Below, piece after piece: positions 25,637 to 33,572 of a stretch of DNA of 64,000 bases. This stretch comes from UBA1081 sp045636025 (GTDB taxonomy: Bacteria; Bacillota; Clostridia; Oscillospirales; Acutalibacteraceae). Within the stretch, counting starts at the first letter, position 1. Each line of letters starts with the position of its first letter. Under the pieces are notes generated by a model. It did no database searches and had not been told where the DNA came from. It saw nothing but the letters and a program-made list of their open reading frames with translations. The stretch is from the NCBI GenBank assembly GCA_045636025.1, contig JAZTWP010000091.1, forward strand, positions 1 through 64,000. The letters run 5' to 3'. A program made the translations under genes and the position numbers.

Positions 25637-26500
25637 GTGACAGGACTTATTGATGTCGGCGGCGGTATGAAGTGTGCATATTCAGCCGGTCTGTATGATT
25701 ATTTTATGGATAACGGAATAAAATTTGATTATTACCTCGGTGTGTCTGCAGGCAGTATGAATCTCATATCATACATAGCAGGTGAACGAGGCAGAAATAT
25801 CAGAATGTACAGACTTGCCGCAGAGGGTAATGAATATCTCAGTCTTTCAAGTCTTGTACATAACGGTACATATATGAACTATGAAAAGGTTGCAGAGGAT
25901 TTCTATTCCGAAAGCGGAGCAGACCCTTTTGATTTTGACGCATTCCGAAATTCCGACAAACCTTTTGTTGTTGCAGCAACAAGAGCAAAAGACGCAGCGA
26001 CAATTTATTTTGACAGAACCGATATGCGTGACAGAGACTCCATAATCGATATTCTCAGTGCATCTTGCTGTATTCCCGTAGCAAGCAAACCTATTGTTAT
26101 AGATAACGTTGAGTATTTTGACGGTGGTCTTGCAGAGCCTGTACCTTTCAGAAAGGCTTTTGATGACGGGTGTGACAATATTGTTGTTGTGCTGTCATCC
26201 ACAGCTTATGAAAGACGTGAAAAAATACCCGGTACAAACATTTTCGGACCTGCTATTCTTAAAGAATATCCGGCAATAAATGATGTTGTGGAAGACAGAC
26301 CGGCTGTATATAACTATATGATACGTTGTATCAGAGAATATGAGCTCAAGGGCAGAGCATTATTGCTTTCACCTGAGGATATACCGGGTGCATTTACTCT
26401 TGCAAAGGATATTGATACTGTCAATACCCTTTACGAAAACGGCTATCGTGACGGAGAAGAGTGCAGACGAGAAATACTCAGATTGTTAGGGAAACAATAA
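25637..26500 (+). CDS. Patatin-like phospholipase / acylhydrolase
   Basis: 287 aa, GTG start with AAAGGGG 9 bases upstream. Patatin catalytic dyad: Ser37 in GVSAGS and Asp162 in YFDGGLAEP, plus the glycine-rich oxyanion segment DVGGGMKCAYSAG at the N-terminus. It resembles the RssA/YjjU group of cytoplasmic patatins that hydrolyse lipid acyl esters. Placed right after the acyltransferase, so the operon has both acyl-adding and acyl-removing enzymes, consistent with lipid remodelling (inference). Confidence 0.88.
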   Translation: MTGLIDVGGGMKCAYSAGLYDYFMDNGIKFDYYLGVSAGSMNLISYIAGERGRNIRMYRLAAEGNEYLSLSSLVHNGTYMNYEKVAEDFYSESGADPFDFDAFRNSDKPFVVAATRAKDAATIYFDRTDMRDRDSIIDILSASCCIPVASKPIVIDNVEYFDGGLAEPVPFRKAFDDGCDNIVVVLSSTAYERREKIPGTNIFGPAILKEYPAINDVVEDRPAVYNYMIRCIREYELKGRALLLSPEDIPGAFTLAKDIDTVNTLYENGYRDGEECRREILRLLGKQ

Positions 26501-26517
26501 TTTATCAAGGAGCTTAT

Positions 26518-27129
26518 ATGACCGATAAAGAAAAAATGCACTCAGGGGATATATATTATCCCTCAGGTGATGAAATAATGAATGAGCAGTTGAAGTGTCT
26601 TGACAGACTTTATGATTTCAATGCCACAAGACCCACACAGCTCGATTTAAGAGAAAAAATGCTCAAAGAGATGTTTGCCGAGATAGGGGAGAATTGCTAC
26701 ATCGAGCCTCCTCTTCACGCAAACTGGGGCGGCAAGCATTGTCATTTCGGTGATAATGTTTATGCAAACTTTAATCTCACAATGGTTGACGATACACACA
26801 TTTATGTGGGTGATTGCACAATGATTGCTCCCAATGTTGTGATTGCAACTGCAGGTCATCCAATACTTCCTGAGCTTCGTGAAAAGGCTTATCAGTACAA
26901 TATGCCGGTGCATATCGGCAGAAACTGCTGGATAGGTGCAGGTGCACTTATAATGCCGGGTGTCACAATCGGTGATAATACCGTTATCGGTGCTGGAAGC
27001 GTTGTCACAAAAGATATTCCCGCAAATGTTGTCGCTGTGGGAAATCCCTGTAAAGTCCTCAGAGAAATCGGTGACCACGACAAAGAGTATTATTTCAGAG
27101 ACAGAAAAATAAAGTATAATGATCTGTAA
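26518..27129 (+). CDS. Maltose/galactoside O-acetyltransferase-like hexapeptide enzyme
   Basis: 203 aa. N-terminal Mac domain (MHSGDIYYPSGDEIMNEQLKC) followed by left-handed beta-helix hexapeptide repeats (HIGRNCWIGAGALIMPGVTIGDNTVIGAGSVVTKDIP) and the trimer-forming loop with catalytic His in TAGHP. It transfers acetyl from acetyl-CoA to sugars such as maltose or galactosides. ATG 26518 is chosen because AAGGAG is 5 bases upstream; the longer frame runs into the patatin gene. Adjacent to a sugar kinase, a plausible metabolic neighbour. Confidence 0.9.
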   Translation: MTDKEKMHSGDIYYPSGDEIMNEQLKCLDRLYDFNATRPTQLDLREKMLKEMFAEIGENCYIEPPLHANWGGKHCHFGDNVYANFNLTMVDDTHIYVGDCTMIAPNVVIATAGHPILPELREKAYQYNMPVHIGRNCWIGAGALIMPGVTIGDNTVIGAGSVVTKDIPANVVAVGNPCKVLREIGDHDKEYYFRDRKIKYNDL

Positions 27130-27134
27130 TTCAG

Positions 27135-27156
27135 GGGAGTTGTTAATTCAACTCCC
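27135..27156 (+). terminator. Hairpin after the acetyltransferase (weak terminator)
   Basis: GGGAGTTG (27135-27142) pairs with CAACTCCC (27149-27156); only a mixed pyrimidine tail follows. Confidence 0.5.
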
Positions 27157-27196
27157 TTCTTGAAATTACAGGAGTGTTTATGAAACGGGTGTTTTT

Positions 27197-28174
27197 ATGA
27201 CAGAATATTATCTTGGTTTTGATATCGGCGGCACAAAATGTGCTGTTGTTCTCGGTATGTATAAAGACGGCAATATGACAATTGCAGATAAAACTTCATT
27301 TACCACACAAACAGAAAAAGGTTGGGAGTTTGCTGTAGACAATATGTTTTCAGCTGCTGAGAAAATGATTGCAGATAATTCTCTTTCAGATAAAGATATT
27401 GTTTCAATAGGCATCAGCTGCGGAGGACCTCTTGACAGCAAGAAAGGCATAATAATGTCACCTCCGAATCTTCCCGGCTGGGATAATGTCCCTATCACTG
27501 CAATGTGTGAAGAAAAATTCGGTGTAAAGGCATATCTGCAGAATGATGCAAATGCCTGTGGCATTGCAGAATGGCAGTTTGGTGCTGCAAAAGGTTCCGA
27601 AAATGCTGTTTTCCTCACATTCGGAACAGGACTCGGTGCAGGACTTATTCTCGGAGGCAGACTTTATGAGGGCACAAACGGTATGGCAGGTGAAGTGGGG
27701 CATATCCGTCTTTCTCAGCATGGACCCGTAGGTTACGGTAAGGAAGGTTCTTTTGAAGGATTCTGCTCAGGCGGAGGAATTGCTCAGCTCGGCAGAACAA
27801 TGGCTCTTGAGGCCATTCAGCGTGGCGAGAGCGTATCTTTTTGTCAGGGAATTGACTCTCTTGAGGGTATAACTGCAAAATCAGTTGCCGAAGCTGCAAA
27901 AAACGGTGATCCCGTTGCAAAAAAAGTTTACGAAGTCTGCGGTGAATATCTCGGCAGAGGTCTTTCTGTTATTATAGATATTCTCAACCCCGAAGTTGTC
28001 GTCATCGGCAGCATATATGAACGCAGCAGTGAACTTCTGATTGAATCAATGGAGAGAGAAATAAAAAAAGAGGCTCTTTCAGCCTCTTCATCAGTATGCA
28101 GAATTGTTCCTGCTGTGCTCGGTGACAGCATAGGTGACTATGCCTCACTTGCTGTAGCGGTGGATAAACAATAA
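27197..28174 (+). CDS. ROK-family sugar kinase
   Basis: 325 aa. ATP-binding motif GFDIGGTKCAVVLG at the N-terminus, the sugar-site segment LQNDANACGIAEW (catalytic Asp) and FGTGLGAGLILGG. It should phosphorylate glucose or an N-acetyl hexosamine. The usual ROK zinc motif (CXCGX2GC) is absent; the region reads KEGSFEGFCSGGGIAQLGR, although the EVGHIRL histidine is kept. A 6-codon open frame with a better ribosome site (AGGAG before ATG 27180) ends in TGA overlapping this ATG, so this start may be reached by coupled re-initiation. Confidence 0.88.
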   Translation: MTEYYLGFDIGGTKCAVVLGMYKDGNMTIADKTSFTTQTEKGWEFAVDNMFSAAEKMIADNSLSDKDIVSIGISCGGPLDSKKGIIMSPPNLPGWDNVPITAMCEEKFGVKAYLQNDANACGIAEWQFGAAKGSENAVFLTFGTGLGAGLILGGRLYEGTNGMAGEVGHIRLSQHGPVGYGKEGSFEGFCSGGGIAQLGRTMALEAIQRGESVSFCQGIDSLEGITAKSVAEAAKNGDPVAKKVYEVCGEYLGRGLSVIIDILNPEVVVIGSIYERSSELLIESMEREIKKEALSASSSVCRIVPAVLGDSIGDYASLAVAVDKQ

Positions 28175-28183
28175 CTTAATGCA

Positions 28184-28311
28184 TAATTCACAATGCAAAA
28201 TGCACAATTAAGCAGGTGCTGCCATTAAGGCAGATTCTGCATTATAAATGGGTAAGGGTGAAAGTCATTCCTCTTAAAATTGTGCATTGTGAATTCTTAA
28301 TTGTGAATTGA
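28184..28311. repeat. MITE-like palindromic element
   Basis: Left end contains ATTCACAATGC and ATGCACAATTAAG (28186-28212); the right end (28273-28311) contains their reverse complements, AATTGTGCATTGTGAATTC then TTAATTGTGAATTG. The core has a CTGCC/GGCAG hairpin. About 128 bp, non-coding, filling the gap between two genes. Its form (terminal inverted repeats, no coding capacity) suits a miniature inverted-repeat element; no transposase is in the window. Confidence 0.65.
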
Positions 28312-28315
28312 TAAA

Positions 28316-29308
28316 TTATTTGTTTTTCATGCTTTCAATCGCATTCTGAAGTTGTATTTTATATTCAGTAACTGCCTTTTCTGGGGCAGTTATTTTCATT
28401 TCTCCGCCGAATGTGAACACCCAGGAGTAAAGAGTAGGTGTGAGTGCGGCTTTTACGGCAACTGTATATTCACCGTCATCAGTTTTTATGAATTTGCTTT
28501 TTTTGCCGAATTTGTCAATAACAACACCTGCAAGTTTTTCGGGAATCTTCAATGTGACATCAGTCACTTCGCCCTGATACATTGTGATGGTTGCGTTTGA
28601 GTATTCTGCAATGTCAAATTTTCTGAAATATCCTTTGCCGTCACGTGATTCATCAATGATTTCAACATTCTCCATTTTATCAACACGGTAATGTTTTATT
28701 TTTGATGCATAACCGTCAAATGCGATGAGATAATACTTTTCGCTGTCATATTGCAGACCGAAAGGACTGACTTTGATTTTTTCACCGTTTTTGTGATACA
28801 TTTTCTTTTTGTCAACACCGTAGTTGAAATATCTGAATGTAATCATTCTGTCCGTATGTATTGCGTGATGAATGGTATCTGTGCTGTAAAAGATATTTTC
28901 GTTATCATTCTTTATTCTGTTAACAATATATACTTCTCTCTGCAGGTCATCTTTTTCATAGGCACTTGCAAGACTGCCGAGTTTCTTTATGATTTCATAG
29001 CTTTTCTTGGTGGTGATAAATCTTGATGACTGTACGGCATCAACAAGAAGTTTCAGCTCTGATAACTGAAATTCTCTTGATACCATTGATATTCCGCCTC
29101 CACGGCCTTTTGAAACAATGATATCAAGACCGTAAAGCTTCAATGCCTCAATGTCTGAATAAATTGTTTTTCTTTCTGCATCTATTCCGTTCTTTTTAAG
29201 CATTTCAATTATCTCTGTTGTTGACACACTGTGGTTTTCATCTGTCTTGTGATACAGAAAATCTGCAATATAAAGCATTTTGAGTTTCTGATTTGCTGAT
29301 TTTGCCAT
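28316..29308 (-). CDS. WYL-domain transcriptional regulator (YafY/DeoR type)
   Basis: 330 aa. N-terminal winged helix-turn-helix (LKMLYIADFLYHKTDENHSVSTTEIIEML ... AERKTIYSDIEALKLYGLDI), then a WYL domain (MITFRYFNYGVDKKKMYH ... VSPFGLQYDSEKYYLIAFD ... IKHYRVDKM) and a C-terminal WCX-like extension. Such proteins sense ligands, often nucleotides or nucleic acids, and regulate nearby genes. ATG 29308 is favoured (AAGGA 9-10 bases upstream) over TTG 29317. It is divergent from the transporter / metallophosphoesterase / PI-PLC operon and is the natural candidate to control it. Confidence 0.88.
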   Translation of the reverse strand: MAKSANQKLKMLYIADFLYHKTDENHSVSTTEIIEMLKKNGIDAERKTIYSDIEALKLYGLDIIVSKGRGGGISMVSREFQLSELKLLVDAVQSSRFITTKKSYEIIKKLGSLASAYEKDDLQREVYIVNRIKNDNENIFYSTDTIHHAIHTDRMITFRYFNYGVDKKKMYHKNGEKIKVSPFGLQYDSEKYYLIAFDGYASKIKHYRVDKMENVEIIDESRDGKGYFRKFDIAEYSNATITMYQGEVTDVTLKIPEKLAGVVIDKFGKKSKFIKTDDGEYTVAVKAALTPTLYSWVFTFGGEMKITAPEKAVTEYKIQLQNAIESMKNK

Positions 29309-29418
29309 ATTTATCAATCCTTCAAATTTATATTACGAACAGAACTTTTTGTTTGCAATCTGATTGTAACACATAAAGTGTCCAAAAAAAAGTACATATT
29401 TAATTTTTATTTTATTTG

Positions 29419-29447
29419 TTGATTTGTTTTATATAAAATGTTATAAT
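29419..29447 (+). promoter_or_regulatory. Promoter of the transporter/phosphoesterase/PI-PLC operon
   Basis: TTGATT (29419-29424), 17-bp spacer, TATAAT (29442-29447), 57 bases before the transporter ATG. Confidence 0.6.
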
Positions 29448-29503
29448 AACTTGAATTATTATTTTTTGCAAAAATAAGTAAGAGATTAAAGGAGGTTTTG
29501 TGG

Positions 29504-30949
29504 ATGGGAAATTCCGCAACTCAGACAGGTGAAAAAAAGCACCTGAAAACCAATGAATGGATTTTGTATCTGATGGGTGTATTCTTTTACACTATGATGA
29601 CAGGTATGGTAGGCGGTAACAGAAATGCTTACCTTGTTAATGTTCTTGGTCTTTCAGAAGATATGAACTCACTTTGCTCAGCAATAACAAGTGTGTCATG
29701 TTTTATTCTCAACTTCTTTATCGTTATGTACATTGACGGCAGAAGAATGGGTAAAAAAGGCAAGTTCAGACCTATTGTACTCACAATTGCATTACCGATG
29801 CTTGTTGTGCTTATGCTCAACTTCATAGCACCTAAGGGTATTGCAGGTACAACACTCATTATTTATGTTCTCACAATCAATATTGCCTGGGGTATTATCT
29901 GTACATTCGGTAACTCAATCAATATGATTGCCAATGTTATGACTCCCAATATGAAAGAGCGTGACCAGCTTCTTTCATTCAGAAGTATTTCATCTGCAGT
30001 AGGCAACTCAGCACCTCTTGTAGTTCTTCTTGTTGTCGGTCTTATCTGGAAAGATAACGAAGGTCTTCAGTACATAATCAGCTCTGCAATCTGCGGTGTT
30101 GCAGGTGTTATTACTGTTCTTCTCGGTATGAATGTTGTAAGAGAAAGAATTCCTTACACAGCAGAGAAAAAGAATCCTCTTGAAGGTTTCAAAGATATTA
30201 TCAGCAACAAGTATGCTTGGACAATTATTTTCTCTGAATTTCTCAAGAGCTTCAGAGGTATTGCAACTTATATGGAAACATTCCTTGCAATTGCAGTTCT
30301 CGGCTCAGCTTCAAAGAAAATCATCTTTGTTCTTCCTGTAGGTATCGGTACAGCAGTTGGTATGCTTGTTATCAACTTCCTTCTCAAGAAGTTCAATGCA
30401 AGAATTCTTTACATTGCAAGCGGTATTTACTCTGTAACAGCAAACTGTATTGCATTTGCTGTTGGTTATATGTATTTCAAGAACCCCAATACAGTTCTTA
30501 TGATCGTGTTTGTTGCATTCCTTTTCCTTATCGGTCTTCAGTTTGGTGCATCAAACCTTCTTCCCTCAATGTTTCAGGCTGACGTTCTTGAGGATATTGA
30601 GCTTAAAACAGGCAAGAGACTTGACGCTTCAATGCCCTTTGTTATTTCAATCGGTACACTTATAAGCGGAACAATCGCAAGCACACTTGCACCCCTGGTG
30701 CTTTACGGTGATGACTCAATCATTCACTATGTTCCCAACGCACCTGACCAGACTTTTGATACAAAGATTCTTCTTCTCTTCTTCTATACAATTGTTCACG
30801 GTATTATGATGTTTCTTGCAGGTGTGCCTTTCTTCTTCTACAAGCTTACCGGCAAAACAAAGGAAGATATCCATAATCAGGTAGTTGAACTCAGAAAACT
30901 CAACAGTTCACAGCTTGAAGCTGCGGAGGCAACTGATGAAGCCCTTTAA
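29504..30949 (+). CDS. GPH/MFS-type cation symporter family transporter
   Basis: 481 aa, about 12 hydrophobic spans. The loop YIDGRRMGKKGKFRPIVL after helix 2 and the NMIANVMTPNMKERDQLLSFRS segment are typical of the glycoside-pentoside-hexuronide/MFS_2 family, usually sugar or sugar-conjugate symporters. ATG 29504 is chosen because AAAGGAGG ends 8 bases upstream; the earlier TTG is too close. The gene overlaps the phosphoesterase gene by 14 bases. Substrate inferred from neighbours: a phosphorylated polyol or glycoside; not proven. Confidence 0.82.
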   Translation: MGNSATQTGEKKHLKTNEWILYLMGVFFYTMMTGMVGGNRNAYLVNVLGLSEDMNSLCSAITSVSCFILNFFIVMYIDGRRMGKKGKFRPIVLTIALPMLVVLMLNFIAPKGIAGTTLIIYVLTINIAWGIICTFGNSINMIANVMTPNMKERDQLLSFRSISSAVGNSAPLVVLLVVGLIWKDNEGLQYIISSAICGVAGVITVLLGMNVVRERIPYTAEKKNPLEGFKDIISNKYAWTIIFSEFLKSFRGIATYMETFLAIAVLGSASKKIIFVLPVGIGTAVGMLVINFLLKKFNARILYIASGIYSVTANCIAFAVGYMYFKNPNTVLMIVFVAFLFLIGLQFGASNLLPSMFQADVLEDIELKTGKRLDASMPFVISIGTLISGTIASTLAPLVLYGDDSIIHYVPNAPDQTFDTKILLLFFYTIVHGIMMFLAGVPFFFYKLTGKTKEDIHNQVVELRKLNSSQLEAAEATDEAL

Positions 30950-32294
30950 GTTTTTCGTTGTAACAGATACTCATTATTTTGCAAAGAGTCTTTCTGCAAG
31001 CGGTGAACATTACGAAGACTTTATGGATTTTGAGCAGAAGTGCTTTGCCGAAACTCCTTACATAAACGATGCTGTTTTTGACTACCTTGCAAAGCAGACA
31101 GAAGCAGACACAATTCTTATTACAGGCGATTTGTCTTTCAACGGTGAAAAGGCAAGTCATGAAGAATTTTCAAAGCTTCTCAGAAAGCTTCAGTCTGCAG
31201 GCAAGGATGTTTATGTTGTAACAGCAGGTCACGATATTGAGGAATATCCTTTTGAGTATACAGACGAGGGCAGACACCATATAGAAGGTGTGAAATTCTC
31301 TGAGCTTTACGATTATTATCGTGATTTCGGTTATGACAAGGCAATTTCATTCTATAAAGAAAATCTTTCATATGTGGCGCAGCTTACAGACGGTGTAAGA
31401 CTTCTTGTGCTGTGCAACGATTCTGCTGAACAGAAAAATATTGCATATACAGATGAACTTCTTGCATGGGCAAAAGAACAGATGGATAAGGCTAAGGCAG
31501 ACGGTCAGATGATGTTTGCAATGGAACATTATCCCGTTCTTCCCGGACAGCCCATACTCACACTCATCCCCGATGCAAGACAGAAAGAGAGCAAAAAGCT
31601 TTATACACTCCTTGCTGACAACGGTGTGCATCTTATATTTACGGGTCATATGCACAATCAGAGCATCAATATGGTTGAAACCGAAAACGGCAATATATTC
31701 TATGATGTTTGTACCGGTTCGGTTATCGGTTGTCCAGCATTTATGCGTCTTTGCACAATTGAAAACGATGTTACTGTTCATATAAAGAGCATTCCCGTTC
31801 CTGATTTTGAGTGGGATACAAAAGGCAAGGACTGCACTGTATATATGCGTGAACAGTTTGAAAGAATGATAAGAACTCTTGTTTCAAGTATGCAGGATGA
31901 TCCCGCAAGAATCCTCAGCAAATTCGGTGGTGACAATCCCAAACTTCACAAGATCGTTTCTGTTGTGGGCAAAGCTCTTAACACATGGACTGTGAGCAGG
32001 GTAGCAAAGATTTTCTTTGTAAAGGCTCATAAAGACATTAAAGACAGAAAATTCATTGACCTTGTTGTTGACATCGCAAGAAATGCATTTGAGGGTGACC
32101 AGCAATTTGTTGAAGGTACACCTACAGGTGATACGGTACTTAAAGTTTTCAGAAGACTTAAACCCGTTTTCAGAATCCTCAACAAAAAGCTTCACGGCTC
32201 TCAGGGTGAACAAATTGATATGTATGAGCTTCTGAAGCATTCACTGGGTAACTACGGCATTTCAGATTACGATGCAATGCTTATTTTTGAATGA
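30936..32294 (+). CDS. Calcineurin-like metallophosphoesterase
   Basis: 452 aa, no signal peptide. Metal-site motifs in order: DTH (Asp11, His13), ITGDLSFNGE, VTAGHDIEEY in the place of the usual GNH[D/E], EHYP and FTGHMHN. The bridging Asn of GNHD seems replaced, which is odd for an active enzyme. After residue 300 comes a helical C-terminal region with no recognised domain. ATG 30936 has GGAGG 6 bases upstream, inside the end of the transporter gene. Likely cleaves phosphomonoesters or phosphodiesters; specificity unknown. Confidence 0.82.
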   Translation: MKPFKFFVVTDTHYFAKSLSASGEHYEDFMDFEQKCFAETPYINDAVFDYLAKQTEADTILITGDLSFNGEKASHEEFSKLLRKLQSAGKDVYVVTAGHDIEEYPFEYTDEGRHHIEGVKFSELYDYYRDFGYDKAISFYKENLSYVAQLTDGVRLLVLCNDSAEQKNIAYTDELLAWAKEQMDKAKADGQMMFAMEHYPVLPGQPILTLIPDARQKESKKLYTLLADNGVHLIFTGHMHNQSINMVETENGNIFYDVCTGSVIGCPAFMRLCTIENDVTVHIKSIPVPDFEWDTKGKDCTVYMREQFERMIRTLVSSMQDDPARILSKFGGDNPKLHKIVSVVGKALNTWTVSRVAKIFFVKAHKDIKDRKFIDLVVDIARNAFEGDQQFVEGTPTGDTVLKVFRRLKPVFRILNKKLHGSQGEQIDMYELLKHSLGNYGISDYDAMLIFE

Positions 32295-32295
32295 T

Positions 32296-33165
32296 ATGAA
32301 AAACTGGATGAAACATATAGCTGATGATAAAAAAATCACAGCAATAAATATGCCCGGCACACACGACAGTATATGCCGTTATACTGATTTCAGCTTTATA
32401 AGTCAGACTCAGCGTCTGACAGTATCTGAGCAACTTGAAAAAGGTGTAAGATATTTTGATCTTCGTTTCAAATTTGCAGACGGCAGATTCCTTGCGAATC
32501 ACAGTATCACTTTCTGCAGAAAAAAGAGAGGTTTCTGGAATGAAATCATTACAGCAGAAGATGTTGTCAACGATTGCGTTGCTTTTCTTAAAAACAACCC
32601 GTCAGAAACCATACTTTTTCAGCTGAAAGAGGCTGAAAGCAATGCCGGAAATGACTTTTTCAATTTGTTTTATGAAAAATTCATAAGCCCTCAGTCGCAG
32701 ATGTGGTTTTCTGAAAACAGAATCCCCACAATGGGTGAAGCAAGGGGCAGAATCATTCTTCTCAGAGCAGTTTCTGCAGATAAAGACAGATACAGCGATT
32801 CGGATTGCGGCATTGATTTTACTGCTTATCCTTATGTCGGTACACACAATGTTGATGACTGGCGCAGAGGAGAGATAAAGAAACTCGACGGCACTGTTTA
32901 TGCACACAGCTTTATTCAGGATTCATACAAAACCGAGGGGAAAGAAAAGTGGGGAACTGTGACACGTTTCCTTGCAAGCGATCTTTCAGAAGATGATTTC
33001 AATGTGTGCTACACAAGCTGCACACGTATCTGTGTGCCAAGGATAAATGTAAAATACATCAACAGAAAACTTTTGGATTTTGAGTTTGAAAAAAAGTATT
33101 ACGGCATAATTGCAACCGACTTTATAACAGAAAAAATCTGTAAATTGATTGTAAATACCAATTAA
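32296..33165 (+). CDS. Phosphatidylinositol-specific phospholipase C X-domain protein
   Basis: 289 aa. Bacterial PI-PLC active-site pattern: His23 in MPGTHDS, Arg57 in YFDLRF and His69 in LANHS. The family cleaves phosphatidylinositol or GPI to diacylglycerol and inositol cyclic phosphate by acid-base catalysis. No signal peptide is visible, unlike secreted Bacillus and Listeria enzymes, so it may act inside the cell on an imported glycerophosphoinositol-like compound. ATG 32296 lies one base after the stop of the phosphoesterase gene and lacks a clear ribosome site, so translation is probably coupled. Confidence 0.85.
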   Translation: MKNWMKHIADDKKITAINMPGTHDSICRYTDFSFISQTQRLTVSEQLEKGVRYFDLRFKFADGRFLANHSITFCRKKRGFWNEIITAEDVVNDCVAFLKNNPSETILFQLKEAESNAGNDFFNLFYEKFISPQSQMWFSENRIPTMGEARGRIILLRAVSADKDRYSDSDCGIDFTAYPYVGTHNVDDWRRGEIKKLDGTVYAHSFIQDSYKTEGKEKWGTVTRFLASDLSEDDFNVCYTSCTRICVPRINVKYINRKLLDFEFEKKYYGIIATDFITEKICKLIVNTN

Positions 33166-33181
33166 TTTGCAAGAGAATTCA

Positions 33182-33254
33182 GAATTAAAAATGAATGTTT
33201 TCAGAAAGTTGATATAATTAAGAATTAATTGTGAACATTTTCAAAAATTGTTGA
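33182..33254 (+). repeat. Imperfect direct repeat upstream of the small-peptide promoter
   Basis: Two related units: GAATTAAAAATGAATGTTTT at 33182-33201 with its CAGAAAGTTGA tail, and GAATTAATTGTGAACATTTT at 33222-33241 with its CAAAAATTGTTGA tail. They are 40 bases apart and the second runs into the -35 box of the peptide promoter. Could be regulator sites or chance AT-rich similarity. Confidence 0.35.
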
Positions 33255-33279
33255 CTGTTTCCTTTTAATGATATATTAT
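33251..33279 (+). promoter_or_regulatory. Promoter of the 44-aa peptide gene
   Basis: TTGACT (33251-33256), 17-bp spacer, TATTAT (33274-33279), followed by AGGAGG at 33300-33304. Confidence 0.65.
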
Positions 33280-33314
33280 ATTGGTGTAATAATTTATATA
33301 GGAGGAAAATCGAA

Positions 33315-33449
33315 ATGGTATTTCTTATTAAGCTTCTTGTAAAGATCATCAAGCTCGCAATCGCTCTTAACAAGTTCGGTCTTCTTGATGAAGTAATCAG
33401 TATGCTTGAAGGCGTTATTCCTTCAGAATACGCAGATTACCTTGTTTAA
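33315..33449 (+). CDS. 44-aa amphipathic peptide, candidate precursor or secreted peptide
   Basis: Small gene with its own promoter, a very strong ribosome site (TAGGAGGAAAA) and a terminator right after the stop, so it should be highly expressed. Residues 1-20 (MVFLIKLLVKIIKLAIALNK) are hydrophobic and basic with Lys at 6, 10, 13 and 20, fitting an amphipathic helix. Residues 21-44 are acidic (Asp25, Glu26, Glu32, Glu38, Asp41), ending PSEYADYLV. No Cys, Thr, Gln, His, Arg or Trp, and no double-Gly leader. It sits just before an operon of four B12-type radical SAM enzymes and a glycosyltransferase, so it may be their substrate. It might instead be a free signalling or membrane-active peptide. 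Confidence 0.7.
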   Translation: MVFLIKLLVKIIKLAIALNKFGLLDEVISMLEGVIPSEYADYLV

Positions 33450-33466
33450 TTGAATTTGCGAAATCA

Positions 33467-33490
33467 GGCCGGAGTAATCCGGCCTTTTTT
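33467..33490 (+). terminator. Terminator of the peptide gene
   Basis: GGCCGGA (33467-33473), GTAA loop, TCCGGCC (33478-33484), then TTTTTT. Read-through would give peptide plus enzymes on one RNA, a common RiPP stoichiometry device. Confidence 0.9.
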
Positions 33491-33504
33491 CTTTTTTTGT
33501 TTTA

Positions 33505-33533
33505 TTGACATTATATATATACAATGGTATAAT
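33505..33533 (+). promoter_or_regulatory. Perfect consensus promoter of the radical SAM operon
   Basis: TTGACA (33505-33510), 17-bp spacer, TATAAT (33528-33533): full match to sigma-A consensus, 40 bases before the first enzyme. Confidence 0.8.
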
Positions 33534-33572
33534 TATATATTGAAAATTTATATATAAAGGGAGGTGCCGAAT

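Noticed and set aside
33160..33250. Possible remnant of the MITE-like repeat
   Set aside because: Shares only short AATTAAGAATT-type AT-rich words; the terminal CACAATGCACAATT signature and the inverted arrangement are missing.
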